Assembly (NCBI GenBank): GCA_036346255.1
Contig: CM070619.1
Span: 27,968,342 to 28,032,341 of the forward strand
Source: Ampelocalamus luodianensis
Lineage: Eukaryota; Streptophyta; Magnoliopsida; Poales; Poaceae
Direction: 5' to 3'
DNA length: 64,000 nt
Part shown: piece by piece, positions 56,211 through 64,000 of the stretch
Position numbering within the stretch: the first letter of the stretch is position 1
How the letters are laid out: every line of letters begins with the position of its first letter
The notes under the pieces: generated by a model
The model's database searches: none
Seen by the model: only the letters and a program-made list of their open reading frames with translations
What the model was told of the DNA's origin: nothing
Program-made: the position numbers and the translations under genes

Positions 56211-57605
56211 CTCGAACTCGATACCATTGTTTGATCTCTTCTTGTTTTGCTGGGGTTTAGATCGAGAGAGAGGAGAGGAGTACCGTCCGGTGCGTGGAGG
56301 AGGAGCCGGCCATGGCGGCGGCGGCGGTCGTGGAAGAAAAGACGGTGGCGGTCGGATCCGGTGGCGGTGACGGTGAAGCTTCCGTCGCTCAGCTGCGCCC
56401 GGAGATCGGTCTAGGGTTTGGTGTAGGTGGGGTGTCGGCTCGGAGCCAACCTCGTAACTAGAGCGCGGCCCCACCCTTTTATATCTCTTGCTTGTGTGAC
56501 GAGGGCCCACCAGCCAATAGATGGGTGGCGCCCCGATCGAAGCGGATCAAGGCCCCGATTAGTCGTTGGGCTAATTGGGAGGGAGATCAATCCAACATCC
56601 CAGTGACCAGGAATATGTGGCGTACTGTAAAGAAATATCAAAGAAAATCAAGGTATGCATCAAGCACAAGATCGCAACAGGATATCCCAATATGTTTCCA
56701 TGTTTAGCTGCCAAGGGGTACTCGGTGAGAACCATACCCTTGCGTCGTTTTCAGTTTAGGTGGTCAACACTGGTGGTGGTGGTATTTGACAATTCCTTTT
56801 TTCTATTCAGGATTATATATGGAGCTTACGTATTGATTTTGAGTGGTACGATCAAGTAGATGGTGTATATTTTGAGATTTGGAAGCGGTTTGCTAAGGAA
56901 AAGGTTAGAATCGCACGCCAATCTTATGCAGAACTAAGCTACTAATGTTGCATGTCAGTCCATCTTATGCAAGCTGTCTGCGATAGTGACATATTTCCTT
57001 CAGCAATGTTCGGGACACCTTTAGGGATGCTTTGAAGGAAGTCTATGATGAGAACAAGTTTCCTGTATGTCGTACTATTCTGGGAGTTGAACTAGACAAC
57101 GATGGACAAGAACACGCCGGTAGTATGGAACACCAGGTAGGATCCTTAACAGATATTTTTGTAATATTATCGTCTTGTGATCATCACATGGTTTTGTTTC
57201 ACTAATTGCTTTCGTCTGTTTTTCCGTTATTGTTTAATACTTATGTGGCGTACATCCCTGAAACAGTAACTATGACGATATGATCTGTATGGTTCTTACA
57301 TCTGCAATTCCAATGGGAACCTGTTACTCTTTACATTGATGCCATATCTCTCTGGCCTTAGAATACGCGCATGAGATGATTGCAAAGGCTATCCAAAATA
57401 CGGTAGTTACTAAACATGCGTCCTTGTTTGATGCAATTTCATGCTAACATTTATATTTTCTTGTGAAGTAAAAGCCATTTTTTCCTTTCATATTCCAAAA
57501 CGGAAGTGTTATGAGCAGTATGTGAAAAAAAGATGGATATCGCAGAATGCATTAGACTTGTTTCAACAGTACGCAACTAATTGTATCAGATATGGGTGGG
57601 AGCTC

Positions 57606-58020
57606 GAGGTGGCCCGGGAGTCAACGGTTGCGGAGCTCACGAGCGCAGAGCCATGGCGCGGCAGCGCGAGGTAGACGATGGCCTCTGGTAGGTGGGGCCA
57701 GGGCTCACGCGTCAGTGGCAGCGGGAGGCGAAGTGAGAGAGAGCGGCTGCGACCAAGGCGTTTGCGCGCGTGGAGGAGACGGAAAATAGGAGGGAGAAGG
57801 CGGCGGCGGCGGTGAATTGGGCCGGAAGCCGAAATAGTGCTGGGCCCTGGGCCCTGGCTAAGACTGGCTTCGGAAATTGTAGATTTCTTTCCGAATTAAG
57901 ATAATGCAGAAATGGTTTTCGATTTCTTAGAATTAGCGAACTCCCAAAAATTCTAGAAACGAACATTCATACATGCACTTTGAATTATTGTAAACCCAAA
58001 TAAAATACTTCTAATAGCTA
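57606..58020. other. GC-rich to AT-rich spacer
   Basis: Beyond the last possible exon of the host-like gene. The GC-rich part to 57850 resembles a gene leader or LTR U3 fragment. No ORF with a domain and no repeat I can name. Confidence 0.4.
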
Positions 58021-59268
58021 AGATTGAGATAATGACAAGTTACTACTGTCATTATGGTCGGATCTTGTCGCGACCTGGGACCAGCGTCTTCTGCGGCTCC
58101 GATCCGGCCTGATCTTGTTGCGATCCCGTATGGTGCCATCGGATCTAACTAAGAGGAGCAAGAGGTCGCCGGCTTTGCTGCTGCTGCTACCAGCCGCGGC
58201 GTCTCAAGACGTGGATGATGTCGCTAGATCCGCCAAGCGTCGAGGCGACGAATCCGGCCATGAGGTGTGATCACCGTCGGCGAAGACGGCTTCCCATTGC
58301 TTTGGATTTCAGTGCGAAGTGGCTTGTGCTTGGATTTGGGCTCTCTGGCAGCCGTCAGCCTCTCTTGTCGTCGCCATAGCCTTCTTCTGCCCCATCAGTG
58401 CTATCCAGATGTTGTGGGCCCCTCCAGCTGTCATCGGCCTCCTACAACCGTCCTCTTTCTCTCCCGATACGCCAACACTCATCATCGCCCGAGAGTCTGC
58501 CTTGCCACTCGAGCCGAAGCCTCCCGTCATCCTTCTTCCTTCTCTGGATCTGCCGTTATCTGCCATCGACCGCACATGCCTACTCATCGAGATGGTCCTA
58601 CCTTGCTGTTGTAGTGCTCGTTTGTGGACCGTTGTCTAGAGGTGTCGCAGTCCGGTCGTTAAAGAGGCCCAAAGAGTTTGGCGCTCGTTGTTGGGTTGTT
58701 GTCCTGAGGCCCAAGGCAACCGTTATGGATGCCCCATGTGTAGCAGCTGGTCTGGACCTAGAGGTAGGCTACCGTCGGGCATCCCTATGGGAGGAGGAGA
58801 AGGAGTCGGAGCTGCCGACTTCTTCTGCACACCATCCACCATCGTCGTCAAGAGGAGGGGCCGCTTCCCTCACCCACTGCATTCCGAACTTGCTTGAAGG
58901 TCACCTTGTTAGTGTGGTGTGCTTGCCACAGTTCTTCAGCTGTGGTTCTCCATGTCATTGCTTCTATTCCTTTCTCTCAATCATTGTGCGATGATGATCC
59001 TCTGCATATCTAGCTTGATAACCAGTTTGAAGTTTCAGTGTGTTAGGTGTGAAGGGTGTTGTCCTTCCCTTGGTTGCGGTGGGTGTCATGTGTGAGAGTT
59101 GGTCGATGCCCGATGTCATGTTAGTTGGTGTTTGCTTGTAGCCAGGTGTTTCAGAGGGCCTCCTTCCCATATGTGGTGTTTTCCCATTGGAACCGGTATT
59201 TGTATCTTTTTTTATTAATATAATAGGCAGCTCTACTGTGTTAGTTTTTTTAAAAAAACAAGTTACCA
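58021..59268 (+). mobile_element. Probable 5'-truncated LINE or SINE-like retroposon tail
   Basis: The 3' part reads GGTATTTGTATCTTTTTTTATTAATATAATAGGCAGCTCT and ends at a T/A-rich tract (59240-59268). A TTATTAATATAA stretch followed by GGCAG-AGCTCT is a common ending of grass LINE-derived copies. The body has only low-quality open frames (for example 58398-58994) without motifs, so the assignment rests on the tail alone. Confidence 0.4.
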
Positions 59269-60361
59269 CTGCACATCGATATGCTTCCGTCACCGACGGC
59301 TACTCATCGGGTCCTACCGCTGTTTGCACGCGTGGAAGAGAGAACAGAACGAGCTAGCTTCCTCGACATGCAACACAATTCTTGTCGTGCTGTCTGACCG
59401 ACACGAATCGACTGCCGGATTGCACGGCGGATTTGTATGCTTAGCCTTTTCACAAATGGGGAGAAAAAATTGTATCAGGTTTTAGTAGGCATTGGAGAAA
59501 CGATCAATCTATGATTCCAACATTCCTTTAAAAAGAATCTATGAGTGTACTGTACAAGGCTTTGGATTCTTCGAGTCACATGAAAGCATTTGGAGTACTG
59601 GATGGAAGATGGGAATGTTCCCCATACACATCATAGGCGGATAGGCCATGTCTTCTTTGGGAGTTTCGGGCTTTTAGCTTAAAGCTAATGTGATCTTAAG
59701 CTCCTCGAAGTGGTGTGCGGCCTCCCTGATTCTCCGAGGGAAACTAAAGTTCATCTTGGACTAACCCGTTTGGCCGAGCTCCGGCTCAAGAGCCCGTTTC
59801 CAACAGAAGCTAGCTCTAGATAGAGAAAAAAAGTTGTGTTTGGCCCAAATGTCAGCTCCAGCTTCTAAATTTCACCACGTGACGAAATTGTCCCCAACAA
59901 CCTTATCTTCCTCTTCTCCCAAGACCCATGACGGCAAGGTTGACATTTCTCCTCCCAAAATCATTGGGAGCCCTATCAATCGATGAGTTTTTGGCTTCTA
60001 CAGCATTGTTTGCATGCGAAATGGTAAATCTAGCCTCCTCCGATGATTAAAACCAAAAATAGCACTGCAGACTCGCTGTTACGCGACATGTGTGCTCGTC
60101 CGCGCTCCAGGGGCCGGACACGCCTCGTCCGCACCCCAGGAGGCCGGACTCCCCTCATTGGCACGTCCCTGGCCCGGATTCTCCCTGTGCAGCGCAACCG
60201 TGTCTGAAATTGTATGCCCAAGCTGATTTATTTGAGTTCCTCTTATTCCAAGGAATTTTCTTGGATTTTTTTTGTCAAGTTTCGTTTGCTATTTATTTGA
60301 GATCTTTGTGATTTCTTGTAATTTATGAAATTCAAAAAACCTCTAAAATCATCAAATCCCT
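59269..60361. other. Spacer with a possible MITE-like segment
   Basis: At 59750-59880 phrases such as CCCGTTTGGCCGAGCTCCGGCTC and GTTTGGCCCAAATGTCAGCTCCAGCTTC resemble termini of grass DNA-transposon MITEs, but I found no clean inverted repeat or target duplication. No gene seen. Confidence 0.35.
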
Positions 60362-60592
60362 TTTTTGGTACATATGATAATAATACATGGAAAGCCAGGC
60401 ATACAAGGAAAGCGCATGATTTCATGTGCCCTTTACTAATTTGTGCATATAAATAAAGTACAATGTGTACAATCTATACAAGGAAATACACAATAAATAT
60501 GGTGCGGATTTGACCATTTTTGGTACATGTAATAATACATAGAACGTTAGGCATACAAACAAAACGCATGATTTCATGCGCCCTATTTGGAA
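60362..60592. repeat. Direct repeat of about 70 bp, spaced 158 bp
   Basis: TTTTTGGTACAT-TGATAATAATACAT...GGCATACAA-GAAA-CGCATGATTTCATG-GCCCT at 60362-60435 recurs at 60521-60590 with about ten differences. Each copy has a palindromic core GCATGATTTCATGCG. Could be part of an unknown LTR or satellite-like unit. Confidence 0.7.
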
Positions 60593-60711
60593 TGCGAGTT
60601 TTTGTCATGATTGTATTGTTTGTAGAACCGATTACTTTCAAAAAAGAGAACGAAATTTAGAATAGACGAAATATTTGGGAATTAAATTTGATAGACTTTA
60701 TAATGTAGTTG

Positions 60712-61633
60712 CTAATTACATGGTGTGCAGGGCTTAGGTAAGTGCATCAGAAACAATAGCATGCATGAATCAATAAACCAAAAAATACATAGGATACATG
60801 TGCACCTTTTTGGAATCGGAAAAAGGTGGATTAGAACGAAGTTAGTCTTGGCAGCCCTTTTGTGCCTTCCCCTTGTCCCTTGCAGACCTACGGGCGCAAC
60901 TAGTCCCGCCTGCAATCCTGTACTGTGAGACGGGTTGAAAGATGGTATGATGTTAGTAGAGCGTAAGGCCAAATCTATAGTTAGACGCAAAGTGAACATA
61001 ACTAACATCTTCGATCCGAAGTGCGCCTGAGCGATGGGGAGCGCTAGGACGGCCGCGGGTCTCACTAGTAGGAGCATTCCCCTTGTCCGTTGCGCGCTTG
61101 GCTCGGTCATCCTTAGCTTTCTATTCGGCCCTCCTGGGCTCCACCAGTGCGTGGTCTTCCCTACTTTCAGGCTATAAGGTTTCCATCGCTTGTATTTCTC
61201 TGGTGGTAGCGCGTAGTTGAACATGTACTTCTGCTGAATGAACGCCCTCTCGTACTTGTCCGGGCCATTGATCCATTGGAAGAAGTAGCAACATATCTCC
61301 GGCTGCCATTACGCGGATGAAGTTAGCAATATGTGGAATGCAATGTAAGATGTAAACAATCGTTGTGTGCGTAAGATTCACTTACGAGGATATTCTCGCA
61401 CGTGTAGTATGTCCGAACAGTGGTCGCCGTGTGTAGGGACTGCATGATCCATGCGGTTCTTTACAATCGCACTGCGGGTGTGGAAACTTCAGTGCATCCT
61501 TCATCGAACAATCTAGGTAGGTTTTAACATTTTCAGCAAGCCACTTGCACTTCCGTAACATCTTTACATAGTAGCCCGACATCTCCAAGGCCAACCTAAT
61601 GTTCTCCTCCTTCCTCTCAGTTGTGCGAAACAA
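60712..61633 (-). pseudogene. Two-exon GRF-type zinc finger gene, one frameshift
   Basis: Exon 1 is 61386-61633 (MFRTTERKEENIRLALEMSG, KFPHPQCDCKEP, then after a one-base shift WIMQSLHTATTVRTYYTCEN). The donor GTAAGT lies at 61385-61380; the intron is 83 bp (61303-61385), with acceptor GGCAG. Exon 2 (60712-61302) starts PEICCYFFQWINGPDKYERA. Spacing C-x-C...T-x-x-...Y-x-C...C-x-FFQW is that of the GRF zinc finger, found in nucleic-acid enzymes and often in grass transposon-linked genes of unknown role. The tail beyond about residue 150 is not conserved-looking. A TATA box lies 62 bases before the ATG. Whether the shift is real or a sequencing error is open. Confidence 0.65.
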
Positions 61634-61694
61634 GTTGGAGTGAAGTGTTGACTGTGGTGTTGTAGTGTTCTCCTCCAGCTCTCTCTCCTCCCTC

Positions 61695-61702
61695 CTTTTA
61701 TA
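61695..61702 (-). promoter_or_regulatory. TATA box of the GRF zinc finger gene
   Basis: TATAAAAG on the minus strand, 62 bases upstream of the ATG at 61633 and preceded by CTGCT. A CT/GA-rich leader follows, usual for plant core promoters. Confidence 0.6.
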
Positions 61703-61849
61703 AGCAGATAGTGTGCAGTGTTGAGGATGGAAATTTTGACGAATGGCTAGTCAGTGGTGTCTACTCATTGCAAAAGGCTGGGTCGTGTTGTCGTTTCAGT
61801 CTGAAAAGGTGTCGTGGCAGGTTGTGGTCAATTCTTTTTGAGAAAGGAG

Positions 61850-63090
61850 TAATGGCATTGCCTTGCGAATTTAGGTATTGTAATGTTATGAAAAATATGG
61901 TACTTATAGTCAGGTTGTGGTGCTGGCACAGGGGGACTGAAGGTCGCCGGCGACTAGAGGCACAGTGGCGACCGACGATGGGTGGAAAAGAAAGAGGGAG
62001 GCACGGTGAGCATGGTGCTCACTTCGGTGGCGGCTTGGCACAAAGGGACTGTCAGCGAAAAGGGCGGCGGCGGCACTGTCGAGTCTGTGGTGGCGAGGTT
62101 GCTCCAGCGGTGCTTCGGTGAGGGAAAAGCACACACTGGGTAGAATGTGAAGAGGCGATGTCGGAGGTGTGGACCATGTCGGTGGAGCTTCACAGAAGGC
62201 GACACAATCAGCGGCGGATTCACTTGCGGCCGGTGGCAAGGAAATGCGGATTCTGACGAGGAGAGGAAGGGAGGAGAGATGAGATCTTCGGGGATGGATT
62301 GAGTGGAGGAAGGGTTCCTCATGCCCCCTCTTATACGGGCGGAGAAGAAGCGGGAAGGAGATCGTGGGCGGTGGCCGTTTCTCACCGGTGCGGGCGGTGA
62401 GCAAATGTTCTTTAATGCGCGAGGAAACCGATGAAATGAGTGTGGGGTATTAGATGGATGTGAATGTGCAAGAAACAGGGTGGTAACGGCTGCTTTTAAG
62501 AGCTTCAACGCCTAATAATGGCAGGCGGGCTACAGTGAGAGGGAGAGAGGAAGGGAGAGCCGGGTGGGCTAGCGGGGAGGTGTGGGCCGGGCGTGGAAGT
62601 GGGCCGAGCAAAGGCAAAATGGGCCAAAAGGATAAAAGAAAATGGCCAGGAATGACGGGTTTCAGCCCGATTAAAATTTCTGGATTTTTGAGGCTTTTTG
62701 AATTACATAAATTGCAAGAAATAAATAGGGCTTTTAGAAAATAGCAAATAGAGTTAACAAATTATGGAAAATTCACATAAATTCCCTAAATTATTTTGAA
62801 CTAAATAAAATTATTTCCAGCTTAAAGTTGGCATTTATGTTTGCACATAAATTATTTTAAATTTATGGAAAATAGGCAAAAAAAACTTTTTAAATTCCAG
62901 AAAATTCAAGAAATTAATTAAAATTTTATTTTCCACTTTAAATCCAAGAAAATTACAGAAAACTCAACAAATTCTCTTTTTGAACTTTAAAAACTAGGAA
63001 ATTTATGAAAATTAAGAAAACTCTTTTAAAACTCAGAAAATCCAATAAAATAATAATTTTATTTTTGGTAACAGGACTTTGGGATATTAC
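61850..63090 (-). mobile_element. Chromovirus LTR-like sequence (minus strand)
   Basis: On the minus strand it begins TGTAATATCCC at 63090, then a long AT-rich stretch (62660-63080). Next come GGCCCA-rich phrases (62570-62640), a TATA-like CGTATAAGAGGGG at about 62322-62336, and a GC-rich part with open but domain-free frames (61910-62508). This order is that of RIRE3/Tekay-type LTRs in grasses. The left border could not be fixed and no TSD was found; its own internal region is not visible, so it may be a solo LTR. Confidence 0.5.
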
Positions 63091-63801
63091 ACGCTCAGAA
63101 GCTCAAATAGCTGTGAGAATTACATGAGATGAGCGGTGAGAAGATGCGGTCGCGACGAGAAACACACGCTCCAGCTTGGGCGACTCCGCTAGCGCGGGGG
63201 TTGGGTTCCATTAAGAGGATGGTTAGCATGGGGCAGAGCCAAGTGGAGATGATGGACGTAGGTGAGTGTCGAAAATGGTGGGCTGTGAAGGGAAAATAGC
63301 GAGCGAAGCAGTGCTAGCGCTTGCGCGGTTGCGAGCGACGGCAAAGGTGAGGTGAAGAAAGGAACCGACAAGTAGGGCCCACACATCAACAAGAGGAAAA
63401 GTGTGCGCTGGTGCGGGTTGGAGTTGGCAATGGATTTTGGGCCAGCTCAGATGCGGCCCAAGAGTCCGGCGGGAACTCAAAAACTGTTTTTTGAATTTCC
63501 AAAACTGGCTGAGTCTTTGCCAAAATTTTGAACGTATCACATAGGCTCCAAGATTTATGAATTTTTTTTGAAGGCTTATGACATAGTATAGTTTATTATA
63601 TAAAGTTTTTAGGATTTTATATACTCTATGATTTTCTTAAAAATTCCCACAAGGTGTTGCTTGCATAGAATTCAATTGTTTGATTTATATCAGAAGTTCA
63701 AAATCATGCCAATGTAGTTTTCCATACATAATAGGTTAAAAAATCATTTTCCTCATATTTTTATCCTATGACCCCAATGTCGGGATTTTTGGAATGTTAC
63801 A
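63091..63801 (-). mobile_element. 3' LTR (5' part) of a minus-strand chromovirus
   Basis: On the minus strand it begins TGTAACATTCC at 63801, directly after a purine tract (GTAAGGGGAGTAGGTT). It runs to 63091, where the neighbouring LTR start lies. It has a TATA-like tract (GTATATAAAATCC, about 63614-63626). The join at 63090/63091 suggests the left LTR inserted into this one. Confidence 0.65.
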
Positions 63802-63819
63802 AACCTACTCCCCTTACAA

Positions 63820-64000
63820 AGAATCTCTTCCTCGAGATTCAGTGGGCTCAGTAAAGAAATATGGAAACCCAGCTCTAAGACGGTCTTCCCGTTCCCACAT
63901 AGCTTCATCTTTGATGTGCTTGCTCCATTGGGCTCTTAACATCTTGATGGCATGGTTACGAGTATGTCGCATGGCTTCGTCTCAGACACAGATCGGGTGT
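63820..64000 (-). pseudogene. Chromovirus integrase C-terminal tail (window edge)
   Basis: The minus frame reads DEAMRHTRNHAIKMLRAQWS, KHIKDEAMWEREDRLRAGFP and YFFTEPTESRGRDSL before the stop at about 63825. This is the K-V/L-W...H...EEATWERE-LR--FP-LF end of Tekay-type integrases followed by the SRGRDS tail. A TGA interrupts the frame at about 63983. The rest of the element lies beyond the window. Confidence 0.85.

Larger units (their letters stand above)
50375..56597 (-). mobile_element. Copia element 3, full length, minus strand
   Basis: LTRs at 50375-50763 and 56228-56597 share TGTTTGATCTCTTCTTG starts and CAA(T)C(C)AACA ends, with duplication TCCCA. The left LTR has a longer GA run (50413-50437) and small indels. 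The primer site on minus is TGGTATCGAGTTCGAG (56211-56226), and the purine tract GATCAAGGGGAGAA lies against the left LTR (50764-50777). The 6.2-kb element carries decayed gag, protease, integrase, RT and RNase H in that order from right to left. It sits in an exon of the host-like gene. The 500-base leader (55700-56210) is extremely GC-rich. Confidence 0.9.
48761..57605 (+). pseudogene. Unrecognised host-like multi-exon gene, split by copia and frameshifted
   Basis: Exon-like blocks with GT/AG borders: 48761-48874 (WRYFKKYEEDLDCAFHPEHC, GLDDYQRLVPKQK); 50321-50374 (LFEYVSFEDYR) resuming after the copia at 56603-56724 (SDQEYVAYCKEISKKIK, ATGYPNMFPCLAAKGY); 56811-56903 (DYIWSLRIDFEWYDQVDGVY, FEIWKRFAKEK); 57004-57136 (VRDTFRDALKEVYDENKFPV, GVELDNDGQEHAGSMEHQ); 57362-57402 (YAHEMIAKAIQNT); and perhaps 57501-57605 (KCYEQYVKKRW, ISQNALDLFQQYA). 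Codon-like composition and clean splice sites argue for a real gene. Single-base shifts at about 50340 and 57005 and the 6.2-kb insertion break it. The 5' end is missing, probably cut away by copia 1. I cannot assign a family; Trp/Tyr-rich motifs suggest a soluble, grass-specific unknown. Confidence 0.6.

Noticed and set aside
55555..56510. Overlapping long frames on both strands (up to 217 codons)
   Set aside because: Composition-driven frames in the GCGGCGG-type leader of copia 3; Arg/Ala/Gly-rich without motifs.
58267..58994. Overlapping frames of 115 to 198 codons
   Set aside because: Three frames are open together and none carries a conserved motif; the segment ends in a LINE-like tail.
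61910..62508. Minus-strand frame of 184 codons
   Set aside because: Pro/Ser/His-rich and motif-free; it lies in sequence ordered like a chromovirus LTR (TATA, GGCCCA-rich part, AT-rich part).
1..64000. tRNA, rRNA or organelle-derived segments
   Set aside because: Only short tRNA-complementary primer sites of retrotransposons were found; no cloverleaf-like gene or plastid or mitochondrial coding block was recognised.
1..64000. Endogenous pararetrovirus (caulimovirid) sequence
   Set aside because: Every reverse-transcriptase fragment sits with LTRs, integrase or LINE endonuclease, and no movement-protein or coat-protein motif was seen.

Overview
The window is plant nuclear DNA, almost certainly from a grass (Poaceae). 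The evidence is a Tat-lineage Ty3/gypsy element with an antisense gypsy-type (Transposase_28-like) gene, an Angela/BARE-like copia LTR, a CACTA element ending CACTACTACAGAAAA with palindromic subterminal repeats, an L1-type LINE with a plant-style 3' tail, and GC-rich exon-like stretches next to AT-rich introns. No rRNA, tRNA, CRISPR array or bacterial operon was seen. About 85-90 percent of the sequence can be assigned to transposable elements, most of them nested. The only non-repeat candidates are a broken multi-exon gene (48.8-57.6 kb) and a short two-exon GRF zinc-finger gene (60.7-61.6 kb).

Left nest (1-28.7 kb). A decayed chromovirus copy (C; 1-3355 and 24021-26882) was split by a Tat-like gypsy element (A; 3356-24020) with target duplication ATTTT. 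A runs on the minus strand: 5' LTR and tRNA-Asp-like PBS on the right, gag-pol from 23.2 to 18.6 kb, PPT and 3' LTR on the left. Between pol and its 3' LTR lies an eight-exon plus-strand gene (4653-8287) with its own G-box/TATA promoter, convergent with gag-pol. A was itself hit by a chromovirus solo LTR (D; 8320-10560, TSD GTCTT) and by a chromovirus with two LTRs (B; 11122-18112) of the same family as C. An internally deleted Angela-like copia (26883-about 28672) cut into the right LTR of C.

Middle (28.7-48.8 kb). A CACTA element (29371-34195) carries decayed plus-strand Transposase_24, DUF8039-like and Ulp1-like protease exons. It abuts the 5' end of a minus-strand copia whose short LTR is split by an hAT-like element holding what looks like a captured gene fragment. 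Next is a minus-strand L1 LINE (36429-44775), 5'-truncated, interrupted by a young 2.7-kb gag-only LTR element (TR-GAG type, 37351-40076, TSD CAGTA). The LINE joins a minus-strand copia (44776-48760) whose 5' LTR ends exactly at a host-like exon.

Right (48.8-64 kb). The exons of an unrecognised gene are split by a full copia (50375-56597, TSD TCCCA) and carry frameshifts. Then come a probable LINE tail, a stretch with little recognisable content, the GRF zinc-finger gene, and LTR sequence of one or two minus-strand chromoviruses, ending in a chromodomain-type integrase tail at the window edge.

The most unusual signal is an array of short inverted repeats (TCGTA-N8-TACGA cores) in the LTRs of element A. 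Individual units differ by paired, stem-preserving changes. The same motif recurs upstream of and inside two introns of the antisense gene, and in a looser form in the unrelated copia LTR.
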